A DNA stretch of 64,000 nucleotides, taken from positions 11,212 to 75,211 of the forward strand of contig JBGAMU010000007.1 in NCBI GenBank assembly GCA_044222685.1. The letters run 5' to 3'. Source of the DNA: JAEUPI01 sp044222685. Lineage in GTDB: Bacteria; Pseudomonadota; Gammaproteobacteria; Burkholderiales; Burkholderiaceae_C. Under the pieces are notes generated by a model that made no database searches, was not told the DNA's origin, and saw only the letters and a list, made by a program, of their open reading frames with translations. A program made the translations under genes and the position numbers. This document shows, one piece after another, positions 45,405 to 55,939 of this stretch. How positions within the stretch are numbered: the stretch's first letter is position 1; every line of letters starts with the position of its first letter.

Positions 45405-45884
45405 ATGGCGCGCCCGATCGTGTCGATCCAGCAGGCCGACTTCGACGTCGGCGCCGAGGTCCTTGCGCTGCGTGTCGGCGATGCGGGCGTCGGTGCGGTG
45501 GCGACCTTCATCGGCACGGTGCGCGATCGTGGCGACGGTGGTGCAGTGCAGGCGATGGAGCTCGAACACTATCCCGGCATGACCGAGCGCGCGATCGAGT
45601 CGATGGTCGAGCAGGCGCGCTCGCGCTTCGAGATCCGCGGCGTGCGCGTGATCCACCGCGTCGGGCCGCTGGCTCTGCAGGACCAGATCGTGTTCGTGGC
45701 GGTCAGCTCCTCGCATCGGCGCGACGCCTTTCTGGCCTGCGAGTTCCTGATGGACTACCTGAAGACACAGGCGCCCTTCTGGAAGAAGGAAACCACGGCC
45801 GAAGGGGCTCGGTGGGTGGATGCACGCCAGGCCGATGACGCCGCGCTCGCGCGCTGGGGCGTGAGCGCGGGCAACGCTGCGTGA
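45405..45884 (+). CDS. moaE: Molybdopterin synthase catalytic subunit MoaE
   Basis: MoaE forms the heterotetramer with MoaD that adds sulfur to precursor Z. The 159-residue sequence has GAVATFIGTVRD, LELEHYPGMTERAIE, VIHRVGPL, VAVSSSHRRDAF and the catalytic Lys segment LKTQAPFWKKE. Full length. The 50-base gap from moaD holds CAGAAT (45389-45394), which could be an internal -10 box. The stop overlaps the GTG of crcB. Confidence 0.96.
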   Translation: MARPIVSIQQADFDVGAEVLALRVGDAGVGAVATFIGTVRDRGDGGAVQAMELEHYPGMTERAIESMVEQARSRFEIRGVRVIHRVGPLALQDQIVFVAVSSSHRRDAFLACEFLMDYLKTQAPFWKKETTAEGARWVDARQADDAALARWGVSAGNAA

Positions 45885-46273
45885 CCGGCGCCGGCCTGTT
45901 TTCCGCCGGCTCGGCCGTCGCCTTCGGCGCCGCGCTCGGTGCGCTGTTGCGCTGGGCGGCGGGGCTGTGGCTCAACCCGCGCTGGCACGGGTTCCCGCTC
46001 GGCACACTGTTCGTCAACGCGGTCGGGGGCCTGTTGATCGGCGCCGCACTGGTCTGGTTGCAGGCGCGGCCGAACGAATACCTGCGGCTCTTCGCGCTCA
46101 CAGGGGTGCTCGGCGGATTCACCACCTTCTCGGCCTTCTCGGGCGAGTCGCTGGCGCTTTTGCAACGCGGCCAGTTCGCGCTGGCGCTGCTGCACACGCT
46201 GGCCCATGTGGTCGGTTCGCTGGCTTGCGCGGCCCTGGGCTTCGCGTTGGCGCGCCTGGTGTGGCGCGCATGA
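45881..46273 (+). CDS. crcB: Fluoride channel CrcB/FluC
   Basis: This 130-residue membrane protein has four helices and the family motifs GALLRW, GTLFVNAVGG (Asn of the pore), and GVLGGFTTFSAFS with the Phe residues that line the fluoride path and the Na+ site TTFS. Fluc channels form dual-topology dimers and expel fluoride. The GTG start overlaps moaE (GTGA). Since it is embedded in the operon there is no room for a fluoride riboswitch before it. Confidence 0.95.
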   Translation: MTGAGLFSAGSAVAFGAALGALLRWAAGLWLNPRWHGFPLGTLFVNAVGGLLIGAALVWLQARPNEYLRLFALTGVLGGFTTFSAFSGESLALLQRGQFALALLHTLAHVVGSLACAALGFALARLVWRA

Positions 46274-46773
46274 GCCGCGGCCCCTTCGACGGTACCGCGG
46301 CGCCGCCGACGCTGAGGTCGGCGCTCGGGCGCTTTGCCACCGGCGTGACGATCGTGACCTGCCGCGACAAGGGCGGCGACCCGGTCGGCCTGACGGTCAA
46401 CTCGTTCACCGCCTTGTCCCTTGAGCCACCGCTGGTGCTCTGGGCGCTGCGTGTCGAGAGCCCGAGCTTGGCGAGCTTCGAGGCGGCCGGCCACTTCGCC
46501 GTCAACGTGCTAGGGGAGCAGCAGGTCGAACTGTCGCGGCGCTTCGCCTCGACCGCGCCGCACAAGTTCTCGGCCGGTCGCTGGTCTGCCGGCCGCTTCG
46601 GTTCGCCGGTGCTGGCAGGCGCGCTGGCCGTGTTCGAGTGCAGCACCACCTCGGCGCAGCGCCAGGGCGACCATGTCGTGTTCATCGGCGAGGTGATGCA
46701 CAGTACGGCTCACACGGGGCCGCCACTCGTGTTCCAGAGCGGGCGCTATCGCAGCCTGGGCGAGACACTCTGA
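46270..46773 (+). CDS. Flavin reductase-like FMN-binding protein
   Basis: This 167-residue protein has the flavin reductase (HpaC/DIM6) fold: RSALGRFATGVTIVTC at the start, LTVNSFTALSLEPPLVLWAL, FAVNVLGEQQVELSRRFA and the late GDHVVFIGEVM. Such proteins supply reduced FMN or FAD to a monooxygenase or bind flavin themselves. No monooxygenase is adjacent, so the partner is unknown. The ATG at 46270 overlaps the crcB stop (ATGA). It ends the operon; clpB starts 101 bases later with its own promoter. Confidence 0.9.
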   Translation: MSRGPFDGTAAPPTLRSALGRFATGVTIVTCRDKGGDPVGLTVNSFTALSLEPPLVLWALRVESPSLASFEAAGHFAVNVLGEQQVELSRRFASTAPHKFSAGRWSAGRFGSPVLAGALAVFECSTTSAQRQGDHVVFIGEVMHSTAHTGPPLVFQSGRYRSLGETL

Positions 46774-46820
46774 GGGACTTCGGCGCGGCCTTGATGGCGC
46801 GCAAACGCCGTCGCGTGGCT

Positions 46821-46844
46821 CTTGAAAACGGCGTCCCGCGCCCC
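46821..46844 (+). promoter_or_regulatory. Sigma-32 (RpoH) heat-shock promoter of clpB
   Basis: CTTGAAA (46821-46827) and CCCC (46841-46844, in CCCCTAAG) are 13 bases apart, matching the RpoH consensus CTTGAAA-N11-16-CCCCAT. It lies 31 bases before the clpB ATG, in front of a good ribosome-binding site (GAAAGGA). Confidence 0.82.
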
Positions 46845-46874
46845 TAAGTCGTTGTCAATCGAAAGGACTCTCCG

Positions 46875-49472
<2,598 letters not shown>

Positions 49473-49490
49473 CGCTGCGCGCACGTACGC

Positions 49491-50792
49491 TCAGGCAGTC
49501 GCGACTTCCAGGTCAAGGCGCTGCAGCTTCATGCGCACCAGCGTCAGGTTGGCGGCATGGCTGTCGAGCACGGCGTGCAACGCCAACCCCGGGTGGCCGA
49601 CAATGCCACGCAACACGAGGTGGTGCGCGCTGTAGGTCACGCTCAGGTCGGGCGGACCGGCGGGCAGGCCCATGGCCTTGGCCGTCTCGAGTGCCGCCTG
49701 GTGGAGCGCTGCGCCTTGCGTGGCCAGCGACGCCGGCCCCGGGCGCGAGCCGGCATGGGCCAGGGTGCGTTGCGTGCCGAGTTCGAACACGCAGCAGCTG
49801 ATCATGCCGGTGATCTCGATGCACTGGCGGACGTAGATCTGCCACGGGTTGGCAGGATCGGTCGCCGGGGGCATCGGCGTGCGCCGTGTCGGGGGCATCG
49901 GCTCCATGGGCAGCGGCGCGACCGGTGCGGCCGCTGGCGGGCGCACCGGCATCGGCACTGCGATGCTCGCGGCCGCCGCAGCTGCGGCGGGGACCGCGGG
50001 CGCCGCGTGGCCGTGGCCGGGCTCCGCGCTGCTGCCGCGCACGCGGTTCCAGGCGTCGCTGATGAAGGTCCAGGCGTCCGACGGCTTGAGCGCGGGTGCC
50101 GTGGTCGTCACCTGCACGCCGGAGCGGCCCGGCAGGATGAGCGCTTGTTGCGTGGCGGCGCCATGAGGTGAGAGCGGAACGATCAACAGGTGCCGGCTCG
50201 GCCACGGTCCGCGGGCGATCGCCTCGCGCAACGGCAGCAGCGCCGTGTCCAGCGCATGGGCCGGCAGATCGCCGATCATGACCACGCCGAGCCGGGCGTG
50301 ACCCAGCAGCACACGCGACAGCGCCAGGCGTTGCTGGGTATCGGCGTCGACGCGAGTCGAGTACACGCGCAGCACCTGGCCATTGGCGCCCGGCAGCTCG
50401 GCGAACTCGAGCGTCGCGAGTGCGACGCCATGTCCCTGGCGGCGGATGACGAGCCTCTGCACCTTGCGCTGCGTCGCGGCGGCCAGACCGGCCAGGATGC
50501 GCGCCGACGAGTCGCTGGCGACGTCGTGGATGGCGATGAAATCGGGTGAGTTCTGCTCGAACTGCTGCTGCATCGCCTCCGACGGATCGCAGACCACGAA
50601 CATCTCGTGCTGCTGATCTCCGATGCGACGGCCGATTTCCTTGCGCTCGGGGGCGAGGTACTCCTCGCGATTGGTCAGGATCTGCGTGGCCACATGAGTC
50701 AGCTCACGCGTCGCCTGCCACGTCTCTTCCGGAATCCGGGAGTTGTGGACCGAGGCGTCCCACTGGGACATCTGATGGATCGGTTTTGGCAT
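49491..50792 (-). CDS. Uncharacterised protein with roadblock/LC7-like C-terminal domain (paralogue A)
   Basis: I do not recognise a named family for the whole 433-residue protein. It has an N-terminal alpha/beta region (about 25-225), an Ala/Pro linker (about 255-312) and a C-terminal domain (about 316-433). The C domain resembles roadblock/LC7 folds: an early strand pair ISCCVFELGTQRTLAHAG, a helix with HQAALETAKAMG, then HLVLRGIVGHPGLALHAVLD and ANLTLVRMKLQRLD. A protein 4 kb away (54638-55780) has the same two-part plan with matching phrases. A GAGGAG ribosome-binding site is seven bases before the ATG. No signal peptide or membrane helix, so probably cytoplasmic. Roadblock proteins in bacteria often regulate small GTPases; here that is inference. 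Confidence 0.72.
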   Translation of the reverse strand: MPKPIHQMSQWDASVHNSRIPEETWQATRELTHVATQILTNREEYLAPERKEIGRRIGDQQHEMFVVCDPSEAMQQQFEQNSPDFIAIHDVASDSSARILAGLAAATQRKVQRLVIRRQGHGVALATLEFAELPGANGQVLRVYSTRVDADTQQRLALSRVLLGHARLGVVMIGDLPAHALDTALLPLREAIARGPWPSRHLLIVPLSPHGAATQQALILPGRSGVQVTTTAPALKPSDAWTFISDAWNRVRGSSAEPGHGHAAPAVPAAAAAAASIAVPMPVRPPAAAPVAPLPMEPMPPTRRTPMPPATDPANPWQIYVRQCIEITGMISCCVFELGTQRTLAHAGSRPGPASLATQGAALHQAALETAKAMGLPAGPPDLSVTYSAHHLVLRGIVGHPGLALHAVLDSHAANLTLVRMKLQRLDLEVATA

Positions 50793-50948
50793 GCGCTGAC
50801 TCCTCGAAAGGCCGCGCCTTGCGGGGATGTGAGCTGCAGTGTAGGCGCCGTGCCGACGGCCCTCGCCGGGATTTCGTCACAATGCGCCCGGTGCCGCAGC
50901 TTGGTTCGCAGGCATCACGCTCGGCGGTGTGACATGGGTCCGCCTCCG

Positions 50949-50954
50949 TAGAAT
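50949..50954 (+). promoter_or_regulatory. Candidate -10 box of nadB
   Basis: TAGAAT in the 189-base divergent gap between paralogue A and nadB; predicted leader of about 20 nt. No clear -35 and no recognised NAD regulator site. Confidence 0.35.
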
Positions 50955-50981
50955 GCCCGCCCACGCCCGACTGAGATCGCG

Positions 50982-52580
50982 ATGCCACAACCCATCACCC
51001 CCATCGTCGTGATCGGCGCAGGCCTGGCCGGCCTGGCCGTGGCGCTCGATGCTGCGCAGCAACGACCGGTCGTAGTGCTGGCCAAACGCGACCTCGACGA
51101 GGGTGCGACAGCCTGGGCTCAGGGCGGTATCGTCGGCGTCCTGGGCAGCGACGACAGCGTGGAATCGCACGTGCGCGACACGCAAGACGCCGGTGCGGGC
51201 CTGGTCGATGAGCACACGGCGCGCTTCATCGCCCAACACAGCGCTGCCGCCGTGCAATGGCTGGTCGACCAGGGTGTGCCGTTCTCGCCCGATCCGACCG
51301 GACCGCTCGGTCTGCACCTCACGCGCGAGGGCGGCCACGCGGTGCGCCGGATCGCACATGCCGCCGACGCGACCGGCCGGGCGATTCATCAGGCGTTGCT
51401 CGACAAGGCACGGGCGCACCCGAACATCACGCTGCGCGAACGCTGGATGGCGATCGACCTGATCACGTCGCGTCACCTGCGTCGCAGCGAGACAGCGCGC
51501 TGCTACGGCGTCTACGCGCTCGACATCGATGCGCGGCGCGTCGAAACCTTGCCCTCGAGCGCGGTGGTGTTGGCTACCGGCGGCGTCGGCAAGGTCTATC
51601 GCTACACGAGCAACCCCGATACCGCGACCGGTGACGGCATCGCCATGGCCTGGCGGGCGGGCTGTCGCATCGGCAACATGGAGTTCATCCAGTTCCATCC
51701 GACCTGCCTGTACCACCCGCAGGAGCGCAGCTTTCTGATCACCGAAGCGATGCGCGGCGAGGGTGCGCACCTCAAGTTGCCCGACGGCACACGCTTCATG
51801 CCGGCGCACGACGCGCGCGGCGAATTGGCCCCGCGCGATATCGTCGCCCGCGCCATCGACTTCGAGATGAAGAAGCACGGCGTCGACCACGTGTGGCTCG
51901 ACGCCACGCATCTGGGCGAGACGTTTCTGAAGGAACATTTTCCGACCATCCACGCGCGATGCGCGAGCCTGGGCATCGACATCGCACGGCAGCCGATTCC
52001 CGTGGTGCCGGCCGCGCACTACACCTGCGGTGGTGTCGTGTCCGACCTGCACGGCCAGGCCGACGTGGCGGGCCTCTACGCGGTCGGCGAGACGACCTAC
52101 ACCGGCCTGCACGGCGCCAATCGGCTGGCCAGCAACTCTCTGCTCGAATGCGTGGTGCTGGGGCGCACCTGCGCCACGCACATCCTGGCCACGCCGCCCA
52201 ACCCGTTGCCGGGCGTGCCGGCCTGGGACGAAAGCCAGGTCGACGACGCCGACGAACAGGTGGTGATCGCGCACAACTGGGACGAGCTGCGCCTGCTGAT
52301 GTGGAATTACGTCGGCATCGTGCGGACGACCAAACGCCTGGAGCGTGCGCTGCACCGCATCGAGCTGCTGAAGAGCGAGATCGACGACTACTACGCCAAC
52401 TTTCGCGTCACGCGCGATCTGCTGGAGCTGCGCAATCTGGTCGAGTGCGCCGAGCTGATCGTGCGTTCGGCGCTGGTACGGCACGAAAGCCGCGGCCTGC
52501 ACTACAGCCGCGACTTCCCCGACACGTTGCCGGTGAGCCTGCCGACCGTGCTGACAAGGCCGGCGCACAGCCGGGGCTAG
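50982..52580 (+). CDS. nadB: L-aspartate oxidase
   Basis: NadB oxidises L-aspartate to iminoaspartate with FAD, the first step of NAD synthesis. The 532-residue flavoprotein has the FAD motif VVIGAGLAGLAVALDA, GATAWAQGGI, TREGGHAVRRI, FIQFHPT, HYTCGGV and the ending region GLHGANRLASNSLLE, followed by the helical C-terminal domain. Length is standard. Its stop TAG shares a CTAG with the TAG stop of the convergent nadC. Confidence 0.96.
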   Translation: MPQPITPIVVIGAGLAGLAVALDAAQQRPVVVLAKRDLDEGATAWAQGGIVGVLGSDDSVESHVRDTQDAGAGLVDEHTARFIAQHSAAAVQWLVDQGVPFSPDPTGPLGLHLTREGGHAVRRIAHAADATGRAIHQALLDKARAHPNITLRERWMAIDLITSRHLRRSETARCYGVYALDIDARRVETLPSSAVVLATGGVGKVYRYTSNPDTATGDGIAMAWRAGCRIGNMEFIQFHPTCLYHPQERSFLITEAMRGEGAHLKLPDGTRFMPAHDARGELAPRDIVARAIDFEMKKHGVDHVWLDATHLGETFLKEHFPTIHARCASLGIDIARQPIPVVPAAHYTCGGVVSDLHGQADVAGLYAVGETTYTGLHGANRLASNSLLECVVLGRTCATHILATPPNPLPGVPAWDESQVDDADEQVVIAHNWDELRLLMWNYVGIVRTTKRLERALHRIELLKSEIDDYYANFRVTRDLLELRNLVECAELIVRSALVRHESRGLHYSRDFPDTLPVSLPTVLTRPAHSRG

Positions 52581-53452
52581 GGACCGCCTTCGACGACGCG
52601 CATCGAGAAGTCGATCGCGCGCACGTCCTTCGTCAGCTTGCCGATCGAGATGCGATCGACCCCGGTGGCCGCCACGTCGCGCAGCTGCTCGAGCGTCAGG
52701 CCGCCGGAGGCCTCGAGCAAGGCCCGACCCGCCGTGATCACCACCGCCTCGCGCATGCGCGGCAGCGTGAAGTTGTCGAGCAGCACACTGGTCGCACCGG
52801 CCGCCAGCACCTCGCGCAGCTGATCGAGCGTCTCCACCTCGATCTGGATCTCCACGCCAGCGCTCAGCGCCATCGCCTGGCGCAGCGCGGCCGTCACGCC
52901 ACCGGCCGCCGCGATGTGGTTCTCCTTGATCAGGATGCCGTGCCACAGCGCCATGCGCTGGTTGCCGCCGCCGCCCATGCGCACGGCGTACTTCTGCGCC
53001 TGGCGCAGACCCGGCAGGGTCTTGCGCGTGTCGAGCACGGTGCAGCCACGCGGATTCGGCGAGGTCCCTTCGATCGCACGCACATGGGCGCGCGTGACCG
53101 TGGCGGTGGCCGACAGCAGCTGGATGAAGTTGAGTGCCGGCCGTTCGGCCGTGAGCAGCGAACGGGCCGAGCCCGCGAGCTCGCACACCACGCTGTCGGC
53201 GCGCAGGTCGGCACCTTCGTCGTAGTGCCACTCGACCTGGCAACGAGGATCGACAGCACGCACGACGCCGTCGAACCAGTCGCGTCCGCACAGCACGGCC
53301 GCTTCGCGCACGCGCACCTGAGCGCGTACGGCGCGGCCCTCGGGGATCAGCTGGCCGGTCCAGTCACCACGGCCCACGTCTTCGAGCAGCGCGTCGTGAA
53401 TGTTGCGCTCGCGCGCCTGCTCCAGCGTTTCGTTGAACTCGAAGCGCAGCAT
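52577..53452 (-). CDS. nadC: Nicotinate-nucleotide pyrophosphorylase (quinolinate phosphoribosyltransferase)
   Basis: NadC turns quinolinate and PRPP into nicotinate mononucleotide with release of CO2. The 291-residue protein shows LLEDVGRGDWTGQLI, ERPALNFIQLLSATAT, TRKTLPGLRQAQKYAVRMGGG, the ILIKENHI segment, IEVETLDQ and LLDNFTL. All signature residues are present. It overlaps nadA by one base (the A of the nadC ATG and the end of the nadA stop), so the two are co-transcribed. Confidence 0.96.
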   Translation of the reverse strand: MLRFEFNETLEQARERNIHDALLEDVGRGDWTGQLIPEGRAVRAQVRVREAAVLCGRDWFDGVVRAVDPRCQVEWHYDEGADLRADSVVCELAGSARSLLTAERPALNFIQLLSATATVTRAHVRAIEGTSPNPRGCTVLDTRKTLPGLRQAQKYAVRMGGGGNQRMALWHGILIKENHIAAAGGVTAALRQAMALSAGVEIQIEVETLDQLREVLAAGATSVLLDNFTLPRMREAVVITAGRALLEASGGLTLEQLRDVAATGVDRISIGKLTKDVRAIDFSMRVVEGGP

Positions 53453-54564
53453 CAGGCCACGCCGATGTCGCGCACGAAGCCCTTCTGCGGCGTCGCGATG
53501 GCCGCCGGGTTCTTGGCGACGAAGTCGAGCATGCGGTCGATGCAGCCGAGCGCCTGGCTGCGCACCGGCTCCGGCACCTGGATCTCACCCTGGCCCTTGT
53601 CGAGGCAATCCCATACGCCGGTGAGCGCATTCATCGCCATCCACGGACAGTGCGCACAGCTCTTGCACGTCGCGCTGTTGCCGGCCGTCGGCGCCTCGAT
53701 CAACCGCTTGCCCGGTGCCAGCTGCTGCATGCGGTGAAACATGCCCTTGTCGGTGGCCACGATGTACTCGGGCGCCTGGCCATCGACCACCGCCTTCAGC
53801 AGCTGGGAAGTCGAGCCCACCACATCGGCCTGCGCGACCACCGGTTGCGGCGACTCGGGATGCACCAGCACCATCGCCTGCGGGTGCTCCTTGCGCAACA
53901 GTTCGAGCTCGACGCCCTTGAATTCGTCGTGCACGATGCAGGCGGCGTCCCACAGCAGCATGTTGGCACCGGTCTGCTCCTGGACGTAGCGGCCCAGGTG
54001 ACGGTCGGGCGCCCAAAGGATCTTCTGCCCCGCACGGTGCAGGTGCTGCACGATCGCCAGCGCGCACGAACTGGTGACCATCCAGTCCGCACGGGCCTTT
54101 ACGGCAGCGCTGGTGTTGGCATAGACCACCACCTTGCGTTCGGGATGGGCGTCGCAGAAGCGCGCGAACTCCTCCGGCGGGCAGCCGAGATCGAGCGAGC
54201 AGGTGGCGTCGAGGTCGGGCATCAACACCCGCTTGTGCGGCGACAGGATCTTGGCCGTCTCACCCATGAACCGCACGCCGGCGACGATCAGCGTGCTGGC
54301 GGGGTGATCGCGACCGAAGCGGGCCATCTCGAGCGAATCGGCGACGCAGCCCCCGGTCTCGAGCGCCAGATCCTGCACGTCGCCATCGACGTAGTAGTGC
54401 GCCACCAGCACGGCCTTGCGTGTCTCCAAGGCAGCTGCGATGCGCGTCCTCAACTCGTCGCGGCGCGCCGGCGTGAGGGGCTCGGGCACCTTGGCCCAGG
54501 CATGCGCCACGCAGCTGGCACCGCTGGAGTCGGCCCGCGTGTAGTCGTACAGGACTTGGCTCAT
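53452..54564 (-). CDS. nadA: Quinolinate synthase
   Basis: NadA condenses iminoaspartate with dihydroxyacetone phosphate using a 4Fe-4S cluster. The 370-residue sequence has VAHYYVDGDVQDLA, GVRFMGETAKILSP, the cysteine segments DLDATCSLDLGCP and VTSSCALAIVQHL, and CKSCAHCPWMAMNAL. The three cluster cysteines are in these segments. The N-terminal ATG at 54564 fits the family. It lies 73 bases downstream of paralogue B and directly upstream of nadC, all on the minus strand. Confidence 0.96.
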   Translation of the reverse strand: MSQVLYDYTRADSSGASCVAHAWAKVPEPLTPARRDELRTRIAAALETRKAVLVAHYYVDGDVQDLALETGGCVADSLEMARFGRDHPASTLIVAGVRFMGETAKILSPHKRVLMPDLDATCSLDLGCPPEEFARFCDAHPERKVVVYANTSAAVKARADWMVTSSCALAIVQHLHRAGQKILWAPDRHLGRYVQEQTGANMLLWDAACIVHDEFKGVELELLRKEHPQAMVLVHPESPQPVVAQADVVGSTSQLLKAVVDGQAPEYIVATDKGMFHRMQQLAPGKRLIEAPTAGNSATCKSCAHCPWMAMNALTGVWDCLDKGQGEIQVPEPVRSQALGCIDRMLDFVAKNPAAIATPQKGFVRDIGVA

Positions 54565-54637
54565 GCGTGTGGGCCGCCCGTGAGGCGGCCACGAAGTCAG
54601 GGCTGGGCCGGCATCGTAGCCCAGCCGGGCCGGCGCA

Positions 54638-55780
54638 TCAGGCCAGGTGCTTTTCCGCCTGGGTGAGCTTGAAGCGGATCAGCGGCAGATTGGCCAGCCG
54701 CCGGTCCATCACCAGCACCATGCCGAAGCGGCCGTGGCCCGACTGCACGGCGCGCAGCAGTTCGATGCGAGCGCCCTGCGTGACCATCAACTCCTCGCTG
54801 GCCTGCGCCGAGTCGGCCTGTCCGCAGAACACGCGCCTGGCCGCCGTGAGCCGCCGCGCACGCGCGGCGAGATCGAAACTGAGGCTGTCGCGACTGTCGT
54901 GGGCCACCAGGTCGCCGGTGGTCAGGTCGACGACGCCGCTGGCGATCACGCCTTCGGTCCGTACGATCGAGAACAAGGCCTTGCTCAGACTGGCGTCATC
55001 GACCAGATGGCCCGGCGCGCTGGGCGAGAAGGTCGGCGCATTGGCGCAGGCCTCCCAGGCCGACAGCACGGTGTTCCACACGGTCGAGGCGCCGTTCAGC
55101 GTCTCGGCCAATGCGGTGGCACGCACGCGGCCGGGCCATTGCTGGCTGAGCACGCGATGGCGCAGCATCGCTGCCCCAGGGGGCAGCAGAAACACGAGCC
55201 ACGGGCAATGCCAGTCGGGCTGCTGGGTCGCCTGCAGCAACGAGCGCAACATCGCGTCGACGGCGTGCTCCTGCAGCGCGCCGACGATCACTGCCGTCAT
55301 CTGCGAGCGCTCGGCGAGTGCGTTGACGATCTCGTCGTGTTCGTGGCCGGACGCGCGCACGTCGGCGTGATAGATCTTCAGCGGGCCACCGGTGCGGCGC
55401 GGTACCGCCGTGCGCTCGACCACCGCCAGCGTACGCAGCGTGCCGCGTTCGCGCAGATGGAGCTTTTCCACCGGCTGGCCACTCGCATCGGACAAGGCCT
55501 TCACCACCGCCGGTGCCCACAGGCGTGACGGATCGAGCAGCGTGATCATTGCCGGCGCCTGGCCGAGATCGGCGCGCGACGTCGTGAAGTGATCGCGAAT
55601 CGCATGTGCCGGCGAACCCGACACGAACACGTCGACGACATGGGGATCGGCCACCCGCGGCAGCGCGGCAGGTACCTTCTCGTCCAGGATCGCGGTGGCG
55701 GCGAACACGACCTCGGTCTCGCCGTAGGCCGGGCTCTCCACGGGCTTGGGGCCAAGGTCACCGAACAAGGTCTTGAGCAT
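54638..55780 (-). CDS. Uncharacterised protein with roadblock/LC7-like C-terminal domain (paralogue B)
   Basis: This 380-residue protein shares the plan of paralogue A. The N-terminal alpha/beta region (about 45-205) includes AVVKALSDASGQPVEKLHLRER in part, and the C-terminal roadblock-like domain (262-380) contains GVIASGVVDLTTGDLVAHDS, then GRFGMVLVMDRRLANLPLIRFKL. The long Ala/Pro linker of A is absent. I chose the ATG at 55780 (MLKTLFGDLG); the frame is open much further upstream but would run antisense through the MFS gene. It is followed by nadA on the same strand, so they may be co-transcribed. No signal peptide or catalytic motif is seen. Function unknown. Confidence 0.72.
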   Translation of the reverse strand: MLKTLFGDLGPKPVESPAYGETEVVFAATAILDEKVPAALPRVADPHVVDVFVSGSPAHAIRDHFTTSRADLGQAPAMITLLDPSRLWAPAVVKALSDASGQPVEKLHLRERGTLRTLAVVERTAVPRRTGGPLKIYHADVRASGHEHDEIVNALAERSQMTAVIVGALQEHAVDAMLRSLLQATQQPDWHCPWLVFLLPPGAAMLRHRVLSQQWPGRVRATALAETLNGASTVWNTVLSAWEACANAPTFSPSAPGHLVDDASLSKALFSIVRTEGVIASGVVDLTTGDLVAHDSRDSLSFDLAARARRLTAARRVFCGQADSAQASEELMVTQGARIELLRAVQSGHGRFGMVLVMDRRLANLPLIRFKLTQAEKHLA

Positions 55781-55939
55781 GAGCAGGTCGACGACGGAAG
55801 CGAGGGATCGGTGCACTCTAGAGAGCGAGCGCGGTTTTGAGTCGGTCGGGTGTAGGGGGATGTCAGGGCCGGAGCGCAGCGCCAACAATGCGTCACAATT
55901 CTTTCGGATGGCCAGGCCTGTAACCGAAGCGACCGCCCG

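Noticed and set aside
45860..45884. Fluoride riboswitch before crcB
   Set aside because: crcB overlaps moaE by four bases, leaving no leader.
50877..53291. 804-codon minus-strand frame over nadB and nadC
   Set aside because: nadB and nadC are certain in other frames; this frame has no recognisable domain.
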